From: Prochlorococcus marinus CUG1417
GTDB lineage: Bacteria > Cyanobacteriota > Cyanobacteriia > PCC-6307 > Cyanobiaceae
Assembly: GCF_017695975.1 (NCBI RefSeq)
Contig: NZ_JAAORN010000001.1
Coordinates: 868,001 to 932,000, forward strand
Length of the DNA stretch: 64,000 nucleotides
Direction of reading: 5' to 3'
In this document: positions 6,870 to 16,081 of the stretch, piece after piece
Position numbering within the stretch: position 1 is the first letter of the stretch
Layout of the letters: each line of letters starts with the position of its first letter
The notes under the pieces: generated by a model
Database searches by the model: none
The model's input: the letters and a program-made list of their open reading frames with translations, nothing else
What the model was told of the DNA's origin: nothing
Program-made: the position numbers and the translations under genes

Positions 6870-9092
6870 ATGTTCACAACATCTTCAATAATTGATAATC
6901 TTAATCAGTCGGAAGGGTTAGAATATAAAAAATTATGCAGATTATTAAAAATAACAAAGAAATCTGATAAAGATAAATTAGATATTGCTTTAACAGCTTT
7001 AGAAAAACTTGAAATAATTAATAAGAATGAAGATGATGAGTATACCTGCATAAAAAATAGTGATCATCTTGTCGCCAAAATAAGATGTAGTAGCAAAGGT
7101 TATTGCTTTGCTGTAAGGGGAAAAGAAGAAGAAGATATTTATATTAAAGAAAATCTACTTAACTATGCATGGAATGGAGATAAAGTTTTAGTAAGGATAA
7201 TAAAAGAGGGTTATAGAAGAAGATCACCTGAAGGAATTGTTGATTGTATTCTTGAAAGATCAAATCAAATACTTCTTTCTAAAGTTGAAATAATAAACAA
7301 TGATGTATATGCAATCCCAATAGACGATAGGATCCTTTCTAAAATTAAACTTCCAAAAGAGAATAAAAAATACACTTTCAAAGCAGACAATAAGAATATA
7401 GTAAAAGTTGAGATTGATAGATTTCCCATAGGTCAAGAAGAAGGACTAGGTCATGTGATACAAGAACTAAAACTAAACAATAATGAGGAATATGATACAG
7501 ACTTTGTTTTATCTAAAAGCAATATCGTTAAGTCATACAATTTAAATAATCTTGATTCAAAAAAAACAGAAAAAAGGGACAGGATAGACCTCACAGATAA
7601 AAACTCTTATTTATTCAAAAGTTGGAATTCTAATAATTCTCCAATGCTCCCAATGATTCAAATAGAGCAGGAAAAAAATAAAAGTACTAAATTATGGATA
7701 CATACAAATAATCTTGCAGAAAGAATAGATCTAACTAGTAAAAAATCTCTAGAAATATTATTTAAAGGCTTTGAATCTTTACCCTTATTAAATGATTGGC
7801 AAAACTACCTTAGTGAAGCCATAAGAAATGATTCTGAATTTAAACTTGATGAAAAGAATGAAGCAATAAGCCTCTGTCTGCATTTAGATAGTGATAATGA
7901 AATAATTAATTGGTCATTTCATCTTACTTTAGTAAAATGTTCTCTTATTGTTAGAAGTGAACATACTGAGGCGCTTCTAACTAGAAAAAGTAAATCAAGA
8001 ATAACCTCTCGCGTATTAAAACCTATAAAGGAATACATAGAAGATTTAGATAAAATACTTGAAATTTCATGTTCATTCAGACAAAGACATATTTTGGAGG
8101 GTAAGGTTGAAATTCCTTCGCCACTCAATAATATAGAAGCTCTAAAAGAATTTTTTATTCACAATCCAGCTGAATATTCAAAAGGATATTTTGAATCATT
8201 AAATAAGGGAGATTGCCAAACTTACCTTTCGTCAATACTGTATGAAGCTAATTTAATATGGTTTAAACATTCAAATCAATATGGCTTAAAAAGCGCAGGA
8301 TACATCTCAAAGGGAATAGATTACGTTAATGCAAATGAAATTATTAAATATTCAGAATTTATTGATAATGATATAGAGCTCAATGAAGATGGTAATTGCA
8401 CATTTAGTCAAGTAATTAAATTATGTGGCGATGATAATAAAAAAAGAATCTTACATAAACTTCTAATTAATGAATTTAATAACAATGAAATAAGGTTGAT
8501 ATCTAAAAATATTGATAATGATGAATCAGAAAAATTATTTATTTCTCCATGGACAATTCCTGGATTTGACTTCACCAATCTTATAAACCAGTACTGTATT
8601 TTTAATATGATAATAAATGGTAAGAAATCAAAGAAAAATAATATTAATCCAATCAATATATCGGAAAGTAATTCATTAGACTTAGTAAATTGGGATATAT
8701 TTAATTCGTCAATTTCAAAAAATCTAGAAATATTATTTAACAAATTTGTAATAGATAAACTTAATGAATTCAAGTACAAAGTGAACCAATACAAATCTAA
8801 TATGATAAATATAAAAAAAGTAAGAAAAGCAGAAAAATTACTAGGTAATATTTATAGTGGTTTTATATTATCAGTGCAAACATACGGTTTCTTCGTTGAG
8901 ATATCAGAACTAAATGTAGAGGGTTTAGTACACGTCAGCACTCTTAATAATGATTGGTATGAATACAGATCAAGGCAAAATCTATTGATTGGAAGAAAAT
9001 CTAAAAAATCATATAAAGTTGGAGATGCAATAGAAGTTAAAATCATAAAAGTAGATATTCTTAAATATCAAATTGATTTAGAATTAACATAA
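6870..9092 (+). CDS. RNase II-like (Zam-type) protein lacking the catalytic aspartates
   Basis: The layout is that of the RNase II/R family: a cold-shock-like N-terminal part (the IVDCILERS segment near residue 127 matches RNase R), an RNB region, and a C-terminal S1 RNA-binding domain at about 656-739. The RNB entry RIDLT is recognisable at 238-242, but the following TID...D.DDA segment, which supplies the four metal-binding aspartates, is absent, and the rest of the domain is strongly eroded. Cyanobacterial relatives are annotated Zam, after an acetazolamide-resistance locus in Synechocystis. It probably binds RNA without degrading it. At 740 residues the length is normal. Confidence 0.8.
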   Translation: MFTTSSIIDNLNQSEGLEYKKLCRLLKITKKSDKDKLDIALTALEKLEIINKNEDDEYTCIKNSDHLVAKIRCSSKGYCFAVRGKEEEDIYIKENLLNYAWNGDKVLVRIIKEGYRRRSPEGIVDCILERSNQILLSKVEIINNDVYAIPIDDRILSKIKLPKENKKYTFKADNKNIVKVEIDRFPIGQEEGLGHVIQELKLNNNEEYDTDFVLSKSNIVKSYNLNNLDSKKTEKRDRIDLTDKNSYLFKSWNSNNSPMLPMIQIEQEKNKSTKLWIHTNNLAERIDLTSKKSLEILFKGFESLPLLNDWQNYLSEAIRNDSEFKLDEKNEAISLCLHLDSDNEIINWSFHLTLVKCSLIVRSEHTEALLTRKSKSRITSRVLKPIKEYIEDLDKILEISCSFRQRHILEGKVEIPSPLNNIEALKEFFIHNPAEYSKGYFESLNKGDCQTYLSSILYEANLIWFKHSNQYGLKSAGYISKGIDYVNANEIIKYSEFIDNDIELNEDGNCTFSQVIKLCGDDNKKRILHKLLINEFNNNEIRLISKNIDNDESEKLFISPWTIPGFDFTNLINQYCIFNMIINGKKSKKNNINPINISESNSLDLVNWDIFNSSISKNLEILFNKFVIDKLNEFKYKVNQYKSNMINIKKVRKAEKLLGNIYSGFILSVQTYGFFVEISELNVEGLVHVSTLNNDWYEYRSRQNLLIGRKSKKSYKVGDAIEVKIIKVDILKYQIDLELT

Positions 9093-9157
9093 ATAAATGT
9101 CACTATATTTATTTTTGAAATATTAACCAAAAAATTTAAGATAACTTTTTTTGAATT

Positions 9158-9601
9158 ATGTTTAAAAAAAAATATTTATTATTAACTCTTCTTTTAATAA
9201 TAATTTTTCAAATTTTATTATACACAAATAATAATCAGAAGACTTCATTTAGATACTTTAAATGGACTCTCCAAGAAGTAAGTATAGGTAAATTAATCAG
9301 TATTTCTTTTTTTTCTGGTTTATTTGTAAGCACTTTATTGAATACAACTATTACTAGTACTAGTTTCAGAAAAAAAACCTTCGAAAATGTTGAAGATGAT
9401 TTTGTATCTCGCAATAACGATGAAAATATGGAACCAAACCTTGAGATGCCGCCACAAAGAGATATTAGAGAAACTCAACCAACAATTTCTGTTAATTACA
9501 GAGTTGTCAAAAATATGAATGATACTAATTTTAAAAAAGATATAAATTATTCAAATCCAGATAATGAAGATGACTGGGATAATACTGATAATGATTGGTA
9601 G
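9158..9601 (+). CDS. Two-helix membrane protein with acidic tail, unknown
   Basis: The first 70 residues hold two hydrophobic helices, about 5-24 and 46-66, separated by a short loop. The remainder is polar and rich in Asn, Asp and Glu, ending in repeated DW motifs (DDWDN, DNDW). The layout recalls LapA-type anchors, but I would not name it. It lies between the Zam-like gene and the DUF2996 gene, all on the plus strand. Confidence 0.6.
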   Translation: MFKKKYLLLTLLLIIIFQILLYTNNNQKTSFRYFKWTLQEVSIGKLISISFFSGLFVSTLLNTTITSTSFRKKTFENVEDDFVSRNNDENMEPNLEMPPQRDIRETQPTISVNYRVVKNMNDTNFKKDINYSNPDNEDDWDNTDNDW

Positions 9602-9661
9602 AAAAATAAATTAATTAAAAAAAATTTTTTAACTTATTATTTTTAACTTATAATAAGAAAA

Positions 9662-10252
9662 ATGGATTTTTTTATGGAAGAAAATTTAGATAAAAATAAT
9701 GAAGTAAATAATGAAATATCTGACAACACTACTAAATCAAAATCTGAGGAAATAAAAGAACTTAAATCAGAAAAAGTTATCAATATGGAATTAAATAATG
9801 GCGATTCTGAAAGTAATACTGCTTCTAAAGTTGTTACAAAAAATGAAATTGATATTCCCACCAAATCTATCCCTAAACCCAAAAAAGAACTGCCAATAGA
9901 GAAAAAGCCTTTCCAAGAATTTATTAACGTACATTTAATTCCTGCACTAAAGGAAGAGATTAATCAAAGAGGATTAGAAATAAAAAATATTAATCTCACA
10001 AACACCAATAGACCTATTGCTGGAGACAAATGTTGGGTAATAAATTGTGAAATTAAAGATACATGTAACTTTTGGTTATCCTTTGAGAAAGATGAAATTA
10101 GTTCATTAAAAAGTATTTCTTTATCAAAACCTAATCAAAAACCCAGCATTATTGAATCTTTTCTTATCGACGAAAAAAGAATTACCCTGAAGTTAATTAT
10201 TTCAAGAGTACTTCAGAGATTGAATGGACAAAAGTTAATTGGAGTTAATTAA
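9662..10252 (+). CDS. DUF2996 protein
   Basis: The last 110 residues form a DUF2996 domain, found across cyanobacteria and plastids, with the KPFQEFINVHLIPAL entry and a conserved GDKCWVI segment. About the first 80 residues are a low-complexity, charged linker rich in Glu, Lys and Asn. The Arabidopsis relative is linked to assembly of a photosynthetic complex, so a similar role is possible. The start may be ATG 9662 or ATG 9674; neither has a clear ribosome binding site. The gene precedes acsF on the same strand. Confidence 0.8.
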   Translation: MDFFMEENLDKNNEVNNEISDNTTKSKSEEIKELKSEKVINMELNNGDSESNTASKVVTKNEIDIPTKSIPKPKKELPIEKKPFQEFINVHLIPALKEEINQRGLEIKNINLTNTNRPIAGDKCWVINCEIKDTCNFWLSFEKDEISSLKSISLSKPNQKPSIIESFLIDEKRITLKLIISRVLQRLNGQKLIGVN

Positions 10253-10332
10253 AGAAACAATAACACCAAGTTAACTTTTCCCTCGAAAATACAAATAATA
10301 GTAAATAATAGTATTAATAAATTAAATAAAAA

Positions 10333-11505
10333 ATGACTCAATCAACTATTGAATCAAAAAATAAGAAAGATGTTAATAATGGGAAGATACCAGCGAAAGA
10401 AACAATTTTGTCTCCAAGATTCTACACAACAGACTTTGAGGCGATGGAAAATATGGATTTATCAATAAACGAGGAGGAATTGGAAGCTATATGTGAAGAA
10501 TTTAGGAAAGATTACAATAGGCATCATTTTGTAAGAAATAGTGAATTTGAAGGTGCTGCAGAAAAATTAGATCCTGAAACAAGAGAGCTTTTTGTTGATT
10601 TTCTTGAGGGAAGTTGTACTTCTGAATTTTCAGGTTTTTTACTTTACAAGGAACTTAGCAAAAGGATTAAAGATAAAAATCCCCTTCTTGCTGAATGCTT
10701 TGCACATATGGCCAGAGACGAAGCTAGACATGCAGGTTTTTTGAATAAGTCAATGAGTGACTTTGGCCTACAGTTAGATTTAGGCTTTTTAACAGCCAAT
10801 AAAGATTACACTTATTTCCCACCAAGAAGTATTTTTTACGCCACTTATCTATCTGAAAAAATAGGTTATTGGAGATACATAGCAATTTATAGGCATCTTG
10901 AAAAGAACCCAGATAGCAAGATTTTTCCACTATTTAATTACTTTGAGAATTGGTGTCAAGATGAAAATAGACATGGTGATTTCTTTGATGCATTAATGAA
11001 AGCACAACCACGTACCGTTAAATCATTAAGCCAAAAAATTACCATTGGGGGCTCTACCTTTACACATCCACTATTTGATTATTTTCATAGATTTAGATAC
11101 TTTTTGAACAATCTTCCATTAACATCTAAGTTGTGGTCTAGATTTTTCTTACTTGCTGTATTTGCAACTATGTATGCGAGGGATTTGGGAATCAAGAAAG
11201 ATTTCTACGCTTCTCTAGGATTAAATGCTAAAGATTACGACCAGTATGTTATCAACAAAACAAATGAAACTGCAGCTAGAGTTTTCCCTGTGGTAATGGA
11301 CGTTTATGATAAATCTTTTTATGGAAGATTAGACAAAATAGTAGAGAATAATAAGGTTCTTTCCGATATTGCAAACAGTGATGGAAATAAAGTATCTAAA
11401 ACTTTTAAGAAATTACCTAAATATTTATCAAACGGTTACCAGTTATTAAGACTATACTTATTAAAACCTCTTGATAGCAAAGATTTCCAACCTTCGATTA
11501 GATAA
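10333..11505 (+). CDS. acsF: Mg-protoporphyrin IX monomethyl ester oxidative cyclase
   Basis: This diiron enzyme uses oxygen to close the fifth ring of chlorophyll, giving divinyl protochlorophyllide. The iron ligands are seen as two ExxH motifs, DEARH near residue 132 and DENRH near residue 214, together with earlier glutamates. At 390 residues it has the family's usual length. It belongs to the same pathway as chlH at 24.4 kb. Codon use matches the neighbouring core genes. Conservation is strong across the whole length. Confidence 0.96.
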   Translation: MTQSTIESKNKKDVNNGKIPAKETILSPRFYTTDFEAMENMDLSINEEELEAICEEFRKDYNRHHFVRNSEFEGAAEKLDPETRELFVDFLEGSCTSEFSGFLLYKELSKRIKDKNPLLAECFAHMARDEARHAGFLNKSMSDFGLQLDLGFLTANKDYTYFPPRSIFYATYLSEKIGYWRYIAIYRHLEKNPDSKIFPLFNYFENWCQDENRHGDFFDALMKAQPRTVKSLSQKITIGGSTFTHPLFDYFHRFRYFLNNLPLTSKLWSRFFLLAVFATMYARDLGIKKDFYASLGLNAKDYDQYVINKTNETAARVFPVVMDVYDKSFYGRLDKIVENNKVLSDIANSDGNKVSKTFKKLPKYLSNGYQLLRLYLLKPLDSKDFQPSIR

Positions 11506-11536
11506 TCTTTAATATAAAGAAGATTTATAAAGTCAT

Positions 11537-12961
11537 ATGCTTTCGTCACAAATCAAATTTAATGAAATCACTTTTGGTTGTTGCAATAAAGATTTATTAG
11601 AAGAAATTATTTTCTATGGGATGGGACTTGGGGCTGATTTTGTAGAAATATTTATAGAGAATACAGACAACTCAAGCGTTCTAGCTGAAGATGATTTCAT
11701 TACAAGTGTAAGTCCATCATTTGGAAGGGGTGCTGGTATTAGAATCTTCAAAGATAAAAAGGATGGATTTGTAAGTACAAATGATTTAACAAAGAATGGC
11801 TTGATGAGGTCGGTATCACAAGCTATTGAGATGTTAGACATAACAGATAATAAAAATAGAGAAGTATTTAATGGTCTAGATAAACATAGGGACTATAGTT
11901 TATCCAAGAAAAAATGGATTAATGAAGTCCCATCGATTCATGAGATAAGTGAAAAACTATTAGTCAGCACAAAGGCTCTTAAAAAAAATAATAAAATAAT
12001 AACTAGAAAAGGAAGCTACTCAAGAAATCTCCAAGAGGTAATCATAGCCTCTAGCGATGGAACCTATGTCTCAGATATTAGGTTATATCAAACAGTTGGA
12101 CTCAACGTGATTGCTAGTGATGCCCAATATAGATCTAGTGGAAGTAGAAGATTTGGGTCGTCAGGAATGCCTAATGAATTCAGATTATGGGATCACGAAA
12201 AAGCAGCTAATGATGTATTCGAAAGCTCAATGAACATGCTATACGCAGATTATGTTGATGCTGGACAAATGCCTGTTGTATTAGCTAATAAATTTGGTGG
12301 TGTTATATTCCACGAAGCCTGCGGTCATTTACTTGAAACTACTCAAATAGAGAGAGGAACAACACCTTTTGAGAATAAATTGAATGAAAAAATTGCACAT
12401 GAATCCGTAACAGCAATAGATGAAGGAATTTCAGAGGGATCCTTTGGTTCATTATCAGTAGATGATGAAGGTATGGAACCCGAAAAATCAGTTCTTATAA
12501 AAGATGGAATTTTAAAAAAATTCATATCTGACAGGGCAGGTGAATTGAGAACTGGCCATAAAAGAACAGGAAGTGGAAGAAGACAAAATTATTCTTTTGC
12601 TGCAGCTTCACGAATGAGAAATACTTATATAGCTAAAGGTGAGCACTCTAAAGAGGATTTAATCAATAGTATTAGTGATGGTCTTTACTGCAAATCAATG
12701 GGTGGTGGCAGTGTAGGTGCTACAGGACAATTTAATTTTGCAGTAGAAGAAGGATATCTTATTAAAAATGGAAAATTAACTAATCCAGTAAAGGGAGCAA
12801 CTTTGATTGGTGAGGCTAAAGAAGTTATGCCAAAAATATCAATGTGCGGAAATGACCTCGAATTAGCTCCTGGATTCTGTGGATCCATCAGTGGAAGTGT
12901 CAACGTAACTGTAGGCCAACCTCATATTAAGGTTGATTCAATAACTGTTGGCGGAAGATAG
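11537..12961 (+). CDS. tldD: Metalloprotease TldD
   Basis: TldD is the catalytic half of the TldD/TldE zinc protease that trims peptides and unfolded segments. The HEACGH motif at 259-264 supplies the zinc ligands and the catalytic Glu. The C-terminal region carries the typical GGSVGATGQF and GTLxG-like glycine stretches. It lies three bases before pmbA, giving a two-subunit operon that continues into fmt. The length of 474 residues is normal. Confidence 0.94.
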   Translation: MLSSQIKFNEITFGCCNKDLLEEIIFYGMGLGADFVEIFIENTDNSSVLAEDDFITSVSPSFGRGAGIRIFKDKKDGFVSTNDLTKNGLMRSVSQAIEMLDITDNKNREVFNGLDKHRDYSLSKKKWINEVPSIHEISEKLLVSTKALKKNNKIITRKGSYSRNLQEVIIASSDGTYVSDIRLYQTVGLNVIASDAQYRSSGSRRFGSSGMPNEFRLWDHEKAANDVFESSMNMLYADYVDAGQMPVVLANKFGGVIFHEACGHLLETTQIERGTTPFENKLNEKIAHESVTAIDEGISEGSFGSLSVDDEGMEPEKSVLIKDGILKKFISDRAGELRTGHKRTGSGRRQNYSFAAASRMRNTYIAKGEHSKEDLINSISDGLYCKSMGGGSVGATGQFNFAVEEGYLIKNGKLTNPVKGATLIGEAKEVMPKISMCGNDLELAPGFCGSISGSVNVTVGQPHIKVDSITVGGR

Positions 12962-12964
12962 GTT

Positions 12965-14317
12965 ATGAATTCAAAAGAAATAACAACTCAAATCTCTGAA
13001 GCTGCAGATTCTCTAAATCTTAAAAAATGGGATTATGGTGCAAGCTTTTCTAATGATTATTCTGTGCAAGTAGATAAAGGTGAGGCTAAACAACTTAAGG
13101 CATCACAAAAGCAAATTTTAACTATAAGAGTTTGGAACGAATCTAATTTAGTTGGTATCACATCAACTAGTGATATAAGTGAATCTGGTATTAAAAAAGC
13201 TCTAAATCAGGCAAATATTGCATCTGATTTTGGCAACAAGAATGAGAGAACAGAATTCTCACCACTAGCCAAGGATCCTATTGAAGTTAAAGACTCAAAA
13301 AAAAGAAATCCTGTTGGTATAAAAAAATTACTTACTATTTTAAGAGAAGCAGAAGTAAAACTATTAGAAAGCCATGAATCCATAAAATCTGTTCCGTATA
13401 ATGGTCTATCTGAGAGTTTTTATGAGAGAGTTTATGCAAATAGTGATGGTGCCTTTCGTAGTTATACCAAGAGTCAAGCTGCACTTTATTTATATGCAAG
13501 AGCAGAAGAAAAAAATAAGAAACCTCGTAGCTCAGGTTCTGTAAAACTTGGATATGGAGTTGAAGATATAGATATAGAGTCGTGTATTAAAGACGCTTCT
13601 AATAAAACAATTTCTCATTTAAATTATTCATCTATTAAAACTCATAAATATTTAATATGTTTTTCTCCTGAGTCTTTTTTAACGATCATTAATGCCTTTA
13701 GTTCAATGTTTAATGCTAGAAGCATTTTAGATGGAGTTAGCTTATCTAATAAAAATTCTATTGGAGAGAAACTATCTACAGAAGCACTTAATATTTATGA
13801 TGATGGTCTTCACGAAAAGAATATTTCTTCATCACCATTTGATGGAGAGGGAACTCCTACGAAAAGACTATGTTTAATTAACAAAGGGAGACTTGAAAAT
13901 TTTATGCATTCCGAATCAACTGCAAGAATATTTAAAACAATGCCCACAGGCCACGCTGGACTAGGATCAAAAGTCTCAGTATCCCCTGATTGGATAGTAG
14001 TTGAGAAATCAGAGGAGAACTCAAATCTAAAAACATCATTAGATCACTCTACTTATGAGGGAGAATTTGTTTATATTGAAGAATTAAATGCAATTCATGC
14101 TGGTGTAAGAGCAAGTCAAGGTTCATTCTCTCTGCCATTTGATGGATGGCTCTATAAAAACGGTAAAAAAATCTCAATAGAATCTGCAACTGTAGCGGGG
14201 GATATCAAATATCTTTTGAAGAATATAGTAAATATTGAATCAAACCAAGAAGTTACAACAAGTGGAATTTCTCCACATATATGGGTAGATGAATTATCAA
14301 TAACAGGTGACGCGTGA
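12965..14317 (+). CDS. pmbA: TldE/PmbA, partner of TldD
   Basis: PmbA is the non-catalytic partner that forms a heterodimer with TldD. It shares the fold but has no HExxxH motif. The family features RVYANSDG, FDGEGTPT and the closing TSGISPHIWVDE segment are present. The 450-residue length is standard. It follows tldD by three bases and overlaps the GTG start of fmt by four bases, which points to coupled translation. Confidence 0.93.
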   Translation: MNSKEITTQISEAADSLNLKKWDYGASFSNDYSVQVDKGEAKQLKASQKQILTIRVWNESNLVGITSTSDISESGIKKALNQANIASDFGNKNERTEFSPLAKDPIEVKDSKKRNPVGIKKLLTILREAEVKLLESHESIKSVPYNGLSESFYERVYANSDGAFRSYTKSQAALYLYARAEEKNKKPRSSGSVKLGYGVEDIDIESCIKDASNKTISHLNYSSIKTHKYLICFSPESFLTIINAFSSMFNARSILDGVSLSNKNSIGEKLSTEALNIYDDGLHEKNISSSPFDGEGTPTKRLCLINKGRLENFMHSESTARIFKTMPTGHAGLGSKVSVSPDWIVVEKSEENSNLKTSLDHSTYEGEFVYIEELNAIHAGVRASQGSFSLPFDGWLYKNGKKISIESATVAGDIKYLLKNIVNIESNQEVTTSGISPHIWVDELSITGDA

Positions 14318-15300
14318 GAATTATATTCTGGGGAACACCTGAATATTCAATTGCGAGCCTTGATATTTTTATTAAATCTAAGCACGAGGTAATTGGAGTA
14401 GTTAGCCAACCCGATAAGAAAAGATCTAGGGGAAATAAATTAATATCCTCACCTGTTAAAAGCTTTGCCGAACAAGAATCTATAAAAATTTATACACCAA
14501 AAAAAATCAGGGGAAATATAGATTTTATAAATGAACTTAAATCACTATCTTGTGATCTATTTATCGTTATAGCTTACGGGAAAATATTACCCAAAGAGAT
14601 ATTGGAAATCCCAAAATTTGGATGTTGGAACGCGCATGCTTCATTACTTCCAAGATGGCGTGGTGCAGCCCCAATCCAATGGTCACTAATAAAAGGCGAT
14701 GAATTTACTGGTGTAGGAATTATGAAAATGAATGAGGGACTAGATACTGGTGACTTATTATTGGAAGAAAAAATTAAAATTGGTGATGAAGATAATTTAA
14801 ATACACTATCGGAAAAACTTAGTATTTTATCTGCAAAATTATTATTATATGCCACATCACTAATCGGAGAAAATATTTATAAAAATACTAATTCTCAATT
14901 AACAAAGCAAAATTCCCTTGGGAGAGAAATTACATACGCAAGAATGATTGAAAAATCAGACTTTAAAGTTGATTGGGATAATGAGGCAATTGAAATTTCT
15001 CAAAAAATAAAAGGATTATACCCTCGAGCAAATACAACTTTTAGAGGTAAGAACCTAAAAATACTTAAAATCAAAGTTTTGAGCAATGATGAAATTAAAA
15101 ATAAAAAATACCTTTTCATGGGCAATTATTCAAGACCAGGTATTATTCTTGCTGTAATAGAAAATGAAGGGATAATAATATCAACTAAAAATGATCCGGT
15201 TATTTTGTTAGAAGCAAAACTTGAAGGCAAAAACATTTCTAGCAAAAAGCAATTGATACAACAGTTAAAGCCATCAGTAGGTGAATATCTCTCAGATTAA
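14314..15300 (+). CDS. fmt: Methionyl-tRNA formyltransferase
   Basis: The enzyme formylates initiator Met-tRNA using 10-formyl-tetrahydrofolate. The N-terminal formyltransferase domain has the catalytic Asn-His region (CWNAHASLLPRWRG near residue 106), and the C-terminal domain carries LYPRA and the oligonucleotide-binding fold. The start is GTG in GTGA, overlapping the pmbA stop. The gene converges with terC with a four-base overlap. Its substrate tRNA is encoded at 38.1 kb. Confidence 0.95.
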   Translation: MRIIFWGTPEYSIASLDIFIKSKHEVIGVVSQPDKKRSRGNKLISSPVKSFAEQESIKIYTPKKIRGNIDFINELKSLSCDLFIVIAYGKILPKEILEIPKFGCWNAHASLLPRWRGAAPIQWSLIKGDEFTGVGIMKMNEGLDTGDLLLEEKIKIGDEDNLNTLSEKLSILSAKLLLYATSLIGENIYKNTNSQLTKQNSLGREITYARMIEKSDFKVDWDNEAIEISQKIKGLYPRANTTFRGKNLKILKIKVLSNDEIKNKKYLFMGNYSRPGIILAVIENEGIIISTKNDPVILLEAKLEGKNISSKKQLIQQLKPSVGEYLSD

Positions 15301-16010
15301 GTTTTAGATTCTTTTTTAGAGAATCCCCAAATGAAGGCAAAAAGAATCAAAAAATAAAAATAATAGTCTGGAAGAATGGATTCTTTAATTAACGTATTTA
15401 GTAAAAGTTTAATCCCCACTATTAAAATTGCTACGTAACCGGCTGTTTCTAATCTAGAAAATATATCCAGAAGTTTTAGAAAAATCCCCGATGTAAATCT
15501 TAAGGCTAATACTCCAATCACTGCTCCAAATATAATTAATATGTATTGATCACTGATAGCTACTGCAGTAGTGATACTATCTATTGAAAAAGCAAAATCA
15601 GTAATTGAAAGAAGCGCTACAACCCTTAAGAACCTAGAATTATTTTTATTATTATCTCTCCCATTTTCTGTGTTTTCTATATCTGAACTTAAAAAAACAT
15701 TTGAGAAGAATAAGTATATTAAATAAAAACCAGCAAAAACTCTAATAAGAACAAACTTTAGAAGAACATTAGATAATATGATCAGAATAATCCTAAATAA
15801 TAAAGATATTGTTATGCCAATATTTAAGGCTCTTGACCTTAATTCTGAACTGTCGAGAGATTTAGTAAGAGAAGCTAGTGCGACAGCATTATCCGCCGAT
15901 AATAATAATTCTAGAGCAATTAATATTGGTAAAAGTGTAAAGATTTCGTACCAACTATCTACCTGATCTAGTGTGGGTATAAAAGAATTTATTGCAGCTG
16001 AATCCATCAA
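15297..16010 (-). CDS. TerC-family membrane protein
   Basis: The 237-residue protein has about seven membrane helices and the TerC metal-binding signatures: SADNAVALA near residue 40 and the FSIDS motif near residue 130. TerC proteins move or buffer metals such as Mn2+ in bacteria, and in plastids they help insert thylakoid proteins. In this genome it could join the UPF0016 pair in manganese handling; that is inference. It is divergently transcribed from mfd across 71 bases. Confidence 0.87.
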   Translation of the reverse strand: MMDSAAINSFIPTLDQVDSWYEIFTLLPILIALELLLSADNAVALASLTKSLDSSELRSRALNIGITISLLFRIILIILSNVLLKFVLIRVFAGFYLIYLFFSNVFLSSDIENTENGRDNNKNNSRFLRVVALLSITDFAFSIDSITTAVAISDQYILIIFGAVIGVLALRFTSGIFLKLLDIFSRLETAGYVAILIVGIKLLLNTLIKESILPDYYFYFLILFAFIWGFSKKESKT

Positions 16011-16081
16011 ATATTATTCACAATCAGTATAAAATCTAATATAATATATCGGATATTTGTAATCAAGATTGATAACTATAA

